Part shown: piece after piece, positions 9,355-20,634 of the stretch
Layout: each line of letters begins with the position of its first letter
Position numbering within the stretch: position 1 is the stretch's first letter
NCBI GenBank assembly: GCA_019671005.1
Contig: CM033745.1
Location: 18,838,921 to 18,902,920 of the forward strand
Origin: Hibiscus mutabilis
Lineage: Eukaryota > Streptophyta > Magnoliopsida > Malvales > Malvaceae
Reading direction: 5' to 3'
DNA length: 64,000 nt
The notes under the pieces: model-generated
What the model was told of the DNA's origin: nothing
The model's database searches: none
The model's input: the letters and a program-made list of their open reading frames with translations, nothing else
Made by a program: the position numbers and the translations under genes

Positions 9355-11906
9355 TGTAACACCCTAATTTTTTCCGGGTATCTATGTACTATAATTCGCT
9401 ATAAATAGAACCAGAATATATAATAAATAAATAACTAAATAAAATAGAGTCCAATAATCTAAAAATCCAATTTGAATGTCCATTTATACAATATAATTCA
9501 TTTTATAACCCCAAAAGCCCAAGTACAACTCAAAGGCCCAATTCCCTATATCTTTAATCCAGTAAACATACTTACACATCAAAAGAAACACAAATTGGAT
9601 CAGATAGCTTAAATTTCCCTCCCAAATTTGGTTATAAAGGTGCCACATGGCGCCATCGGATTGGCTCTTTTTGTTTCACATGGATTGAAGGTCGTCAGCT
9701 CGTCATCTGCTATAAATAGAAGAGAGAGAATATGATCAGGGGAGGATCACGCAATAATGGTGCAATAACTACCGGGCATTAAAGAATGAGAGAGGAAGAC
9801 CAAAGGATTTACCAGAGGAGTTCAGAAGCTAATCAGTCGCCGAAATATCAACGCCGAAGGATAACCACTATCACCGGAAGGTAGCATTTCTTCTCTGCTT
9901 TATTTTCCTGCAACAAAACATATAACCAGCATCGGATTCAACCATAAATGTATAGTATCCAAAACCCTAGAAATATAAAAGTAGTAATATAAAGCCTAAA
10001 TTCTAGATCTGAGCTTAGATTCGAAATAAAAAAAGAAAGTCTAGAGGTAATATGATGAGTTTTAATTGCTTATCTTGTGTTTCTGACGCCGCGAGTGTTG
10101 CTGGAATTGAGTTTGAGGTTGAAAGGGTATTAGGCTTCAAGGCAGGGTTGAAAATGATAGGGAGAGGGCTACTGGTTTCGGGTAGTTAGTTTAGGACGGG
10201 GAAGAGGGGCGATTATGTCGAATCGGAGTGTCAGGATTGGCCGGAGAAGATGACTTGAGATGACGGCTGGCGGCCGGTGTCATCTCCGGTGGCCGGGAAA
10301 CAGACTGTTGTAGGTGATGAGGGTGGCGACGGATTGAATGTTGGAGGAAATGAAGAACTCAAATGATGTTCTTGGTGGAAAATGAGAGTTTGATCGAAAA
10401 AACATGAAAATATGGACAAGTTTGTGTTTATTTGGATCAAAAGGGAAGAAACGGAAGAACGTGATGAAGAACATGTTATGAACAGGGGGTTTTGATCATT
10501 TTCAGAGATATTTTTTGGGTTTAGGGTGTTGTGAGTCAGAGGATTTGGTTTTATAAAAAACCAAAAATTCTAAAAAATAAGAAAAAAAGGAAAATGGCCA
10601 GCTGATGGGGTCCTTTTATAGACCGGAGGTCGGGCTAGCAAGCCCGCGAGTCCCCGTGAAGGCCTGCGCCTTACTATAGCGGGCCTTCTACCGTAGCCCT
10701 TCAGTTTATTTTTCTTACAATTTAGTCACTAATAGCTCTTAATTTAGCCCTATAGCTTTTTTTCTTTTCAATTTAGTCACATTTACCTTGTAATTTGACA
10801 CCTCAATTTTAATAACAGCTCAATTGAATCCTTATTGCTTTAATTTGAATTGCTTAATTGTTTAAATTCAATAGTTTAATTGTTGTAGTTAAATGTAAAC
10901 TTGCATGTTTTAAAATAGAGCATGTAGTTTAATTAATTGGAGAATTAAGTCACTTTGATAAATTTGGAGAATTAGAGCCTTAGATTCAAGTCCTTTAATT
11001 AGGTTTAAATAAGTAATTAGGGAGATAATTGCAGTAAATTAATGTGGTTAAATGGAAATCTTTGATGTATTAACTTGGATAGTATCTCAAATGTATTGAG
11101 GTGTTATACCAAAAATACCCTTAAGTAGAACATTTAATACACATTATTACCTAGAATTGAATAAATGGCTTGAATAACCATTTAAGGCCCCATTAGGTCT
11201 AGAACTTTGAATAATTAGAAAAAGTAAATCAAAACAAGTAATATTATTTGAGTTATCAATTTCAACATGAATAGTACCCAATTTTTTGGGTGTTATCTCA
11301 TAGAAAATTTTAAATCAAATAATATTTTAATCTAAAAATTATAAAATTGATTAGAGCCTTTTATATGTGAACTTAAAATTAACTAGACCATAAATTATCA
11401 TGCATTTTGAAAACCATTTATGGTGGAAATACATTTAAATATGAATAAGTGTGCCCTAAAGTATTTGGACATTCTTGATTTCGTATTTGAGTAAAATGTA
11501 TTTCCTCATAAAAGGATTTCTTCATTTGGAATTTAAATCCAACTAATGATAATTGATTAAATTAAATTCAAACCATTGTTCGAAAATGCCAAAATGCCAC
11601 GTGAAATTAATTAAGGTACCGATAACGGGCGTTGTAGGGGTGCTAATCCTTCCCCACACGTAACCGACTCCCGAACCCAAATCGTTTCAAACAGAATCTT
11701 TGGTTATCTTATGGTGTCCGGTCTACCAAAGTGACTGGTGGCGACTCCAAATTGATTTAAAAAAATTAATAAAGGAAAATGCGGTTTAATATGAAAAACC
11801 CTAATTTTCAATATTTTAATGAATTAAATTGAAAAACCCCTTATTTTCCAAAATAAAAAATGCCAGGCTATTTTTCCACATGTTGGTTTCAAAAATGGTC
11901 GCGACA
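9355..11906 (+). repeat. Ogre 5' LTR, 2552 bp
   Basis: It begins TGTAACACCCTAATTTT and ends ATGGTCGCGACA, colinear with 23514-26173. The region near 10215-10300 lacks roughly 110 bases present in the 3' LTR (about 24384-24520). A TATAAATAGA box at 9711-9720, after CTCGTCATCTGC, is the likely LTR promoter and is conserved in the other LTR. Confidence 0.95.
9711..9717 (+). promoter_or_regulatory. Ogre LTR TATA box
   Basis: TATAAAT within CATCTGCTATAAATAGAAGA, conserved at the matching place in the 3' LTR (about 23870). Transcription of the element would begin about 25-35 bases downstream. Position-based inference. Confidence 0.5.
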
Positions 11907-11909
11907 GCT

Positions 11910-11927
11910 TGGCGACTCCGCTGGGGA
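11910..11927 (+). promoter_or_regulatory. Ogre primer-binding site
   Basis: TGGCGACTCCGCTGGGGA begins 3 bases after the LTR end, the position expected for a tRNA primer-binding site. TGG pairs with the CCA tail. From memory, Ogre elements use an arginine tRNA primer; I could not align it here. Confidence 0.7.
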
Positions 11928-12565
11928 CTTGAGTCAGGCCTAATTAATTAATTTCACGTGGCATTTTGGCATTTTAGAATGATGATTTGAATATAATTTC
12001 CTCAATGATTATCGGTTGATTTTTTTAAAGAATGAAGGTAGTTTTTATTGTGTGATATATCTGTCATTCATGCATAGCCTTCTACCCGGGCTTTCACCAT
12101 TAAGTGGGAGCGAGACATTATCCTATGTGAGTTATCTAGTTCCGTGATTGGATTTTTGTCTCTCTTTCGGTATACTAACCTTATGCACCGTGAGGTTACG
12201 CCTCCGCTATAAGGGACCTATACTACCGAATCAATGTCTTGCTGTCGCAGTAGATAGTAACGAGAGTTTGGGAACCCAAGAGTCTAGAACAACACCATCA
12301 TGTTGAATATTAGAAATCAACCTCACTAGAGCCAGACAGGGACCTAGGACAGATGTTGCCGGTTTAAATACACTTCTCTGGTTATTTTATGTGCTCAATA
12401 TAACCTGTTTTGTTGATTATTTTAATATTAAGCTTTGTCTTTAATGTGTTTACAAGTTACTAACACTTTCTTTTGGCTTGTTTGATTTGTTGTGTTTTTC
12501 TTTTGACATCATTGCATTCATAATGGGGTAGAGATCCAAGAGCTAGTCAATTGGGAAGTGTTCAA
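11928..12565 (+). other. Ogre untranslated leader
   Basis: About 640 bases lie between the primer-binding site and the first ORF, without a long frame. Such a long leader is usual for this group. Confidence 0.6.
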
Positions 12566-14684
12566 ATGGCAGAAGAGTATAGTAAACAGGGAGAGGATAA
12601 TGACGTTGTGTGGATATGGTCAGAGGAAACTCAACATTCAAAAGGGGATAGTGTCTAAGTAGATCATGTGTCACAAACTAAAGAGACTGCTAGAATCAAT
12701 TTAGGACAGAGCAAGTGTTTGCCAGAATTAAAAGCCATGTGGGAACAATGGGTTGAAGAGATGAAAAAGGAGTTTCAGTCTGAATTTGGTGACATAGCTA
12801 GGTTGTTGTATATACAAGTGGACCGAGAAATGATATGGGTCATGGTGCAGCATTGGAATCTGACGTACAACTGTTTTACATTTGGAAATATATATATATG
12901 ACACCCACTTTGGAAGAATATGAGGCTTTGTTGAATTGTCCAACGGTGCATAGTGACAAAATCTATACAAGACCTAATCATCCACCGAGCTTTAAGAAAA
13001 TGCTAAAAGCGGTTACTGGCAAAGATGAAGCATGGTTCGAAGGCAAGTTAAAAGGGAAAGGAAATGTAGAGGTTCTAAAAGATAATGATCGCATTGATTG
13101 GAAGATTATCCAGGGTATAATTCTAACAGGTGATGAATCAGAGAAGAGGAAAAGGAAATTGTTTGCTTTGTGTATTTATGGGTTAATATTGTTTCCAAGG
13201 ACTGTTGATTGCATAGATCCGTCAACGTTAGGCTTGTTTGAAAGATTAGAAAAGAACGTTAATCTAGTGCCTGCAATTTTGGTAGAAACATACATGTCAC
13301 TCACTGCTTGTAGAAAGTCCGGGGAAGGAAGATTCTGGAGTTGTGCGCATCTATTGGAAGTTTGGTTCAGAGGTCATAGATGGACCACACCTTACAGGGT
13401 TTGAAGGTTTTTTAGTGACTATTCACCGTTAGAAGAACACATTACTTCGTGTATTCCCGAAAAGAGGACGGAAGATCAGTGGAAAGATTTTTTCTTAAAC
13501 TTGAAGGAATCAGACGTGGTATAGAAGGCTCATTGGTTAAATGTGAGTAGTTATCGATATCGGTGTGGAAAATTTGAATGGATACCATTACCGGGAATTT
13601 GGGGTGGAACAACCTATTGCTCACTGTTAGTATCAAGACAATTTGGGTCAAGACAGTTTATCCCTGCAACTAAGGGAATGGATACTTTTGGGTACGTTCA
13701 CAAAACAAGTAATTACAAACCGAAGGTAGCAGACACCTCAAGAGCTTGGCTAACACCAAGAAGGGTGGAGCTTCAGGATGGGAAAGAAGTCATGAAAGGA
13801 TATGCAGAATGGAAGGCCAAAAGGGTTAATGATAATCTTACAAAGAATGATTCATTAGATTGTGGTTCAGCTAGTGGATGTGCCAGGGATGCTCTGTCAG
13901 CAATAGAGAAAATGAAGCATGATCATGAAAATGAAATGAGAGGATATACAAAGAGAATTAGTGACTTGAAACACGAGCTTTCAATGGCAACATTAGAGGT
14001 AGACGCTCAGCAAAAGCAGATGAAAGAATTTTTGGAGCAACAACAGAAAATCGAACAAGAATTAACAAAACTAAAGAAGATTCATTCTGGATGCAAGAAG
14101 GTGCAAAAAGAAGGTACAAACAGAATAATACAGAATATGTCAAAACAATTGGAGGATAAGACCAAACAAAGGGATAGTTACAAAAGGATGTACAAGAAAA
14201 AGGCACAGGAGTCAAGATAGTTAAGCACCAAGGCTAAAAAGAGGCGTGAGGAGGAGCAAGCTAAGAATGATGAATTAAAGATTCAGGTATCGATGCTAGA
14301 GCAGACAGTTATAAGATACCATAAAGAGGATCAACCTCGGATGAATCAGGAGAACGAGGAATTGCGTAAGAGGATCACAGAGTTAGAAAATAAAGTTTAA
14401 GGTTTAAAGGACCAGCTTGCAAGCTATGAAGGTGCATTAAAGCCATAAAATTGGGTATGGCGAAACAAGTATGAGGCAGCTTAGCGTACATTTCAGAGTC
14501 AAAGCAGTGAGTTGATCACCTTTCAGGAACAGGTAAGGAGTATTGTTGAGTATGTCCAGATGTTATCAAGAGACGCTACAACACTACTGCAATGTCCAAT
14601 GTTGGTATGGAGCTTGAAGAGAAGGTTGTTCACCTGTTGCACGAGATAGTCAACTTAGGAGTGAGAGCAGAGAGATTTGTGTAG
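12566..14684 (+). pseudogene. Ogre ORF1 (extra ORF upstream of gag), decayed
   Basis: It starts MAEEYSKQGEDNDVVW at 12566. A globular part follows with FGDIARLLYIQVDR, NLTYNCFTFGNI, MTPTLEEYEALLNCP and GLILFPRTVDCIDP, resembling the plant DUF7745-type domain. After WGGTTYCSLLVSRQFGSRQF and YAEWKAKR comes a long Glu/Lys/Gln coiled coil (about 13915-14400) and a tail to TAG 14682-14684. Breaks include a stop near 12656, a frame change at the (TA)n run at 12890-12899, and stops near 13401, 13521, 14218 and 14398. The function of this ORF in Ogre elements is unknown. Confidence 0.82.
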
Positions 14685-14905
14685 TTGAAATTATTCATTT
14701 CTTGTAATGAATTCTTTTGGTTAATGAACATTTTGCTAAAAGCTAGCATTTGGACTCAATACCCCTTTTGCATTCATGTATTCACGCATTTTCATGTCAT
14801 TTTGTTTTTTTAACAAGTCATTAAATATAAAAGGTTTTATGACAGTTTATTTCATAAGCCGCAATCATTCTGCACTCATACGGGACCCGTTTACGCCCTA
14901 AGACC
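14685..14905 (+). other. Ogre spacer between ORF1 and gag
   Basis: 220 non-coding, T-rich bases separate the ORF1 stop from the gag start at 14906. Nothing recognisable. Confidence 0.5.
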
Positions 14906-16610
14906 ATGGCTGTCGAAGATCGGGTTGCTAGTTTGGAGAACGATAGAGTTGAGACAAAAAATCATTTTGATAGGATGGAGCAATCCATGAAGGATTACTT
15001 TGCCCAGACTTAGAGGGAGATAATCAATCAGTTGAATGCTCTGTTGGGACCAAAAGAGTCTGGAAAGGCTAAAGTGCCTGAAGGTGCTTCTAATGAAATG
15101 AATGATCAAGCAGAAACCACATCTCACATAAGGGTGCAGCCTGAAGGACCTCCACCTGCGAAGAAGGTCCAAATTAAGATGGCAGGAGCAACGCCTAGTC
15201 ATCCAGTTCATATTGGGGTAAATTTTGGGGGTAATGAAGATATCCCTAATTTAAATACTCTCATTGAGATAGAAAAGATCTGGACTGAAATGAAGAAGAA
15301 GTATGAGCAGTGTTGCAGGGCATTAAAGATCGTTTGATGGAGTTGCAAAGAGTGAATGAGATAGGACCTGGAGCAATTGAAACGAGCTTAGTGGCTGACC
15401 TGATTCTTCCTCTAAAGTTCAAAGTCCCGAATTTTGAGAAGTATGATGGGACTACTTGCCCAAAAGCTCACCTCACAATGTACTGTCGAAAGATGGCTGC
15501 TCACTTGAAGGATGAAAATTTGTTAATTCATTGCTTCCAAGATAGTTTGACTGGTTCGGCAGGGCGATGGTATAGATAGTTGAGTTGTGTAAATATTCGA
15601 TCATGGAAAGATCTCCCATGAGCTTTTGTGGAACATTACAAACATGTAACCGAAATGTTTCCTAGCCGTATCATGTTTCAAGGCATGAAACAGAGGAATA
15701 ATGAAACGCTCAGACAATATGCTCAAAGGTGGAGAGATATAGCAGCCCAGGTACAACCTCCGTTGATGGAAAGTGAGGTTACTCACATGTTTGTCCAAAC
15801 TTTAAAAGGACCACTCTTTGAAAGGTTGATCAGTAATGCTACTCAGAATTTTGCTGATATAGTGATGATTGGGGAATTAATCGAAACATCAATTAAAAGT
15901 GGCAGGATAAAAAATAGAGAAGGATCTCGAAAGAATTACAAAAGGAAAGACAATGAAATAAATAATACAAGTGCATATGAGGCTCCAAAGAATGTGACTA
16001 TCACTTCACTTGGCACAGTGATAGGGAATTCACAAGGATCAAACAAGAATGATGCTCGTGAACCAAGAAAATACAGAATTAATTTCACACCAATACCAAT
16101 GACGTATGCTGAGTTGTATCCACAGTTGTATGAAGCAGATTTGGTGAGGCCATACTATTTGATTCCTTTGCAACCTCCCTACCCTCAATGGCATAAACCT
16201 GATGCTCACTGTGAATTCCATGCTGGAATACCATGACATACAATTGAAACTTGTACGACATTCAAGAAATTGGTGCAGAATCTAATCAACAATGGGATTC
16301 TGAAGTTTGATGAGCCTAGCATTGCATTAAATCCTTTACCGAGCCACGGTGGGCAAGGAGTGAATGCCATAGAGGATGATGATGAGGCAAAGCAATTGAA
16401 AACTGATGTGTCAGAGATCAAGTCCCATTTGAAATAGGTATTCGAACAGTTGCATAATGTTGGGATGATTGAAATAGGCATGAAAGTTGAGAAGGAAGTA
16501 AAGTCTGAGGTATATTGTGAGTATCATCAGGAACATGACCATGAGATTCAGCATTGCCTAGAGTTTCGAGGTTTTGATACAAAAGATGATGGACAATAAA
16601 GAGATTGAAT
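14906..16610 (+). pseudogene. Ogre gag (Ty3/Gypsy type), decayed
   Basis: It starts MAVEDRVASLENDRVE, a short coiled-coil start. The capsid is recognised by FKVPNFEKYDGTTCPKAHL, TMYCRKMAAHLKDE and GSAGRWYR, then EMFPSRIMFQGMKQRNNETL and LRQYAQRWRDIAAQVQPP, a Retrotrans_gag fold. A knuckle-like CEFHAGIP-HTIETC follows, and a second CEYHQEHDHEIQHC. Stops at 15013-15015, 15577-15579 (CAG to TAG likely), 16234-16236 and 16435-16437, plus frame changes near 15325 and 16570, inactivate it. Confidence 0.85.
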
Positions 16611-16739
16611 TCTTTGCAAAAACAAGAGAAAAGAAGGCAATGAAGGTTTGTACTTCAGAACCGTCGGTGTTTGGTATGGGGTACACAAACCCTTGGTGAT
16701 TTCTGTTCGGTCTAAGAGTTAGGGCCCTCAAATACAAAA

Positions 16740-18080
16740 TCAGGGTTGACTCCCAAAATTGTTATTTCGTCTCCTACGCCATTTGTTTACAAGAGTACTC
16801 ACAAGATACCCTGGAATTACGCAGCTAATGTAACTGTGCCTGAAGAGGGCAAAGGATATGAGAAAGCCAAGATGACGTTAGAGGAAGAAAAATATGAACA
16901 ACCTAGTTCAGAAACAGTGAACGAAGTGGGGCATTTTACCTGAAGTGGTAGATGTTATTCTCTAGAGGTCTCTAAGGAGACGAAAAAAGTTAAAGGAAAA
17001 AGTGTGACAGTGCCGGAAAAGATTTTTGAAGAAGAGCTTGCACCTAAAATAAACGAGCCAGTGACAGAAGAACAGACCCAAGAATTTCTAAAATTTTTAA
17101 AGTATAGTGAGTATAATATAGTTGAGTAATTGAAAAAGCAGCAAGCGAGAATTTCTGTCTTGGAGCTGCTGTTGAGTTCTGAGGGGCATCGCAATGCCTT
17201 AATAAAGGTGCTCAATCAGACATTTGTGCCAAATAACATATCTGTGAGCAAGTTAGACCGGATAGTGAACCATATTGCTGCTGATAATTATATCACGTTC
17301 ACTGATGACGAGATTCCTAAAGGAGGGATGGGGTCCGTAAAGGCTCTGAATATCACCACACATTGCAAGAGATATGTATTGTCGGGTGTGTTGATAGATA
17401 ACGGTTCAACTTTGAATGTTTTGCCAATGGTAACTCTTCAAAGGTTGTCCATCGATGATTCACATATAAAAGTGTACAAGAATACTATGAGCGCCTTTGA
17501 TGGAACCACTCGTGAAGTATTGGGGAAGATTGAAGTGCCATTGTTGATTGGTTCGGCAGTTTACAATATAGATTTTGTAGTGATGGATATAAAGCCCACA
17601 TATAATTGTTTGTAGGGTAGGCCTTGGATTCACTCAGCTGGAGCGGTTCCATCATCCTTGCATCAGAAATTAAAGTTTGTTATTGAAGGGAAACTGGTTA
17701 GTGTCGGGGCGGAGGAAGACATTATTGCTTCGGTGACCACAAACGCCCCATATATTGAGGTTAATGAGAATGCTATTGAATGTTCCTTTAGAGATCTAGA
17801 GTTTATCAATGTCACTTTTGTTGCTGAAGGAAAACTGTTTCCTCGACCAAGATTGTCGAACTGTACCAAGATGACCGTTCGTGAAACACTAGGGAGAGGT
17901 GCAAGAACAGGGAAAGGATTGGGAAATGTCTCCATGGGTGTTTGCGCCTAAAATCTGTTGTCATGAAAAAAGATCATTGTGGACTGGGATTCAATCCAAA
18001 TATCAAGGAGAGAATGAGGGATTTGAAAAGAAAGGGAGAACAAAGGAGGGCCCGTCTTTTGGGAATTGGGGTATCCTCTG
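16740..18080 (+). pseudogene. Ogre aspartic protease with G-patch-like tail
   Basis: The protease core is GVLIDNGSTLNVLP (about 17387-17428), MSAFDGTTREVLGKIEVPL and DFVVMDIKPTYNCL, then GRPWIHSAGAVPSSLHQKLK after a TAG at 17613-17615. The active-site triplet reads D-N-G rather than D-T/S-G; as I recall, this variant occurs in other Tat/Ogre proteases. A glycine-rich GRGARTGKGLG followed, after a stop, by HCGLGFNPN (other frame) resembles a G-patch. Confidence 0.82.
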
Positions 18081-18531
18081 AATCGGTAGCCCTGTTTGGT
18101 TTTAACTCAGATTTTTAAATCACAAGGACTCGGGAATGTTGAAGAACAGCTCATGGAAGTCAGCCTGGAGACTACAAGGATGCATGAAGAGGGGATCTTT
18201 GGCAATGAACTGGAAGGTTTGCTTGTCGGAGGAATTTTTGAGAATGCCCAGCCCGGAAAGTTTTTAAAGCAAAATACGCCCCCGTCTCCTAGGCGAGAAA
18301 CTTGACAGCTGGGTAGCTGAGGAGCTTACTTTTGTATCCAATAAAACAAAGTAAATACTAAGAACCAACTTTATACCTTTGCCCGCAGGTATAGAGCATT
18401 ATCTGTAAAGAGCTATTATATTAGTCCATTTAAATAAAGATTCTTTCAATGCTGATTCACAAATTACAAACATGTTTCTTGTTCTCTTTTCACATCCTTT
18501 CCAAATATACATATTATCATTTTCTTTGTAG
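18081..18531 (+). other. Candidate Ogre intron between protease and RT
   Basis: The gap contains many stops in all frames and ends in a long T-rich tract with an acceptor, CATTTTCTTTGTAG at 18518-18531, just before RT-linked coding (MNDPEPNPG). Splicing of an intron between protease and RT is known for Ogre elements. The donor is less certain; CGCAGGTATAG near 18388 is one candidate. Confidence 0.55.
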
Positions 18532-19530
18532 GTTTTTGGCTATCGATTGCATGAATGATCCTGAACCTAATCCCGGGGTAGGTTCTAAGCGACCAATATG
18601 TCTAATGGAAGTCAACGAGGTTGAGGATGAAACAGAATATGAAATCCCTGAAGAATTGCTAAGGTTGGTGGAAAAAGAAGACAAGCAGATCTTACCTCAC
18701 AAAGATGAATTAGAGATTCTCAACTTGGGAACGGATGAAATCAGGAGAGAAATGAAAATAGGGACTATTTTGGTTGATTTGTTGCGAGAGTTCAAAGATG
18801 TCTTTGCCTGGTCATATCAAGATATGTCTGGATTAAACACTGATATAGTAGTACATAAGCTGCCTATAAGGCCGGAATATAAACCAGTTCAGCAGAAACT
18901 CAGAAGATTGAGGCCAGAGATGGTACTTAAGATAAAGGAAGAAGTGCAAAAGCAGATTGATGCTGGTTTCCTCGAAGTGTCACAATATCCTGAATGGGTG
19001 GCCAATATAGTCCCCGTACCAAAGAAAGATGGGAATGTGCGCATGTGCGTAGATTAAAGAGATTTGAATAAGGCTAGCCCAAAGGACAATTTTCCCTTGC
19101 CTCACATAGACATTTTGGTGGATAATACATCGGGGCATTCGTGGTTTTCCTTCATGGATGGGTTTTTAGGGTATAATCAAATCAAAATGAACCTGGAAGA
19201 CATGGTTAAAATGACATTTATAACTTTATGGGGACCATATTGTTATAAAGTGATGCATTTTGGATTAAAGAATGCTGGGGCAACTTATTAGCGAGCAATG
19301 GTAACTTTGTTCCATGATATGATGTATAAGGAGATTGAGATGTATGTGGATGATATGATTGCTAAATCTCAGACCGAGGAAGAGTATATCCAGAATTTAA
19401 GGAAATTGTTTTTGAGGTTGAGAAAGTACCAGTTGAAACTCAATCCCAATAAATGCACTTTTGGGGTAACCGTCAGGAAAGCTCCTAGGATTTGTTGTCA
19501 GCGAGAAATGGATTGAAATAAATCCAAATA
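18532..19530 (+). pseudogene. Ogre reverse transcriptase
   Basis: It is recognised by FKDVFAWSYQDMSGLNTDIV, VHKLPIRPEYKPVQQKLRRL, FLEVSQYPEWVANIVPVPKK, RDLNKASPKDNFPLPHID, FSFMDGFLGYNQIKM, FGLKNAGATY, the catalytic YVDDMIAKS and LKLNPNKCTFGV. Stops at 19055-19057 and 19289-19291 (CAG/CAA to TAG plausible) and a frame change near 19485 break it. Gypsy-type RT preceding an RNase H. Confidence 0.9.
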
Positions 19531-20150
19531 AAGTCAAGGCAATTAAGGATTTGCCAATACCTAGTTCACAAAAAGAGGTTCAAGGATTCCTTGGAAGGTT
19601 AAATTACGTTTCTCGGTTCATCTCTCAGTTGACCGATAAATGTGATCCAATGTTCAGGTTGCTTAAAAAGAGTAATCCAGGTGAATAGAATGAAGAATCC
19701 CAAGAAACATTTGACAAAATCAAGAAGTATTTGACAAATGCTCCAATATTAGTCGCTCCAATTCCAGACAAACCGCTCATCCTTTATTCAACGGTTTATG
19801 AAAACTCGATGGGATGTGTGTTGGGGCAGCATGATGACACTAGGAAGAAAGAAAGAACCATCTATTATTTGAGCAAAAAGTTTACAGAGTGTGAAGTGCA
19901 ATACCCACCAATTCAAAAGTTATGTTGCGCCTTGGTTTGGGTAACTTGTAGGCTCAGACAATACATGATATATCACACTACTTGGTTAATTTCTCGCCTT
20001 GATCCATTAAAGTTCATGATGGAGGTATCGGCATTGACTGGAAGATTGGCTCGTTGGCAAATGTTATTGTCAGAATTTGACATTGTGTATGTAAGTCAAA
20101 AAACAATAAAATGGGGTGCTATAGTGAATTTCTTGGCAAGCCGTGCTTCA
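19531..20150 (+). pseudogene. Ogre first RNase H (RT-linked)
   Basis: INPNKVKAIKDLPIPSSQKE and VQGFLGRLNYVSRFISQL form the RT connection. LILYSTVYENSMGCVLGQHD, RTIYYLSKKFTECEVQYPPI and LARWQMLLSEFDIVYVS form the Gypsy RNase H. Strict active-site carboxylates are partly replaced (STVYE in place of a DAS-like motif), typical of a degenerate first RNase H in dual-RNase H elements. One TAG at 19686-19688 (TGG to TAG likely). Confidence 0.85.
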
Positions 20151-20199
20151 GAGGATTATGAACCCTTGAGCTTTGATTTCCCGGATGAAGATGTGATGA

Positions 20200-20624
20200 G
20201 AATCTCCATGAAGGAGAACGAAATTCTAGAAACTTGGAAATTATATTTTGATGGGGATATTAATGCTTTAGGAAGAGGAATTGGGGCAATGTTGATTTCT
20301 CCAAATAACGTGCATTATCCCTTCACAAGTAAATTAGAGTTCCTTTGTACTAATAACATGGCAGAATATAAGGCTTGTGTTATGGGGTTGCAAGCTACTA
20401 TCGAGAGAAAAATAGAAATCCTGAAGGTATATGGAGATTCTGCATTGGTTGTCTATCAACTTCGGGGGGAATGGGATACAAAAAATGCCAAATTAATCGG
20501 GTATCAAAAGTTAATCATCAAGATAATAAAAGAGTTTAAAGAAATTACCTTCACATACGTCCCTAGAGAAGATAATCAAATGGCAGATGCTCTAGCTACA
20601 GTCTACAGTTTTCCTAGCCAATAA
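20200..20624 (+). pseudogene. Ogre second, archaeal-type RNase H
   Basis: WKLYFDGDINALGRGIGAML, TNNMAEYKACVMGLQATIER, VYGDSALVVYQLRGEWDTKN and FTYVPREDNQMADALAT give the D-E-D-D pattern of an independently acquired RNase H. A second RNase H is a recognised feature of Tat-lineage elements. The frame is open to the TAA at 20622-20624. Confidence 0.88.
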
Positions 20625-20634
20625 ACCAAAGGAT

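Noticed and set aside
10231..10474. Small minus-strand frames in the Ogre LTR
   Set aside because: They lie within the LTR, recur in the other LTR (24394-24747), and have no recognisable domain.
13442..14215. Minus-strand frames opposite Ogre ORF1 and similar frames opposite gag/pol
   Set aside because: They are antisense shadows; the + strand carries the recognisable domains.
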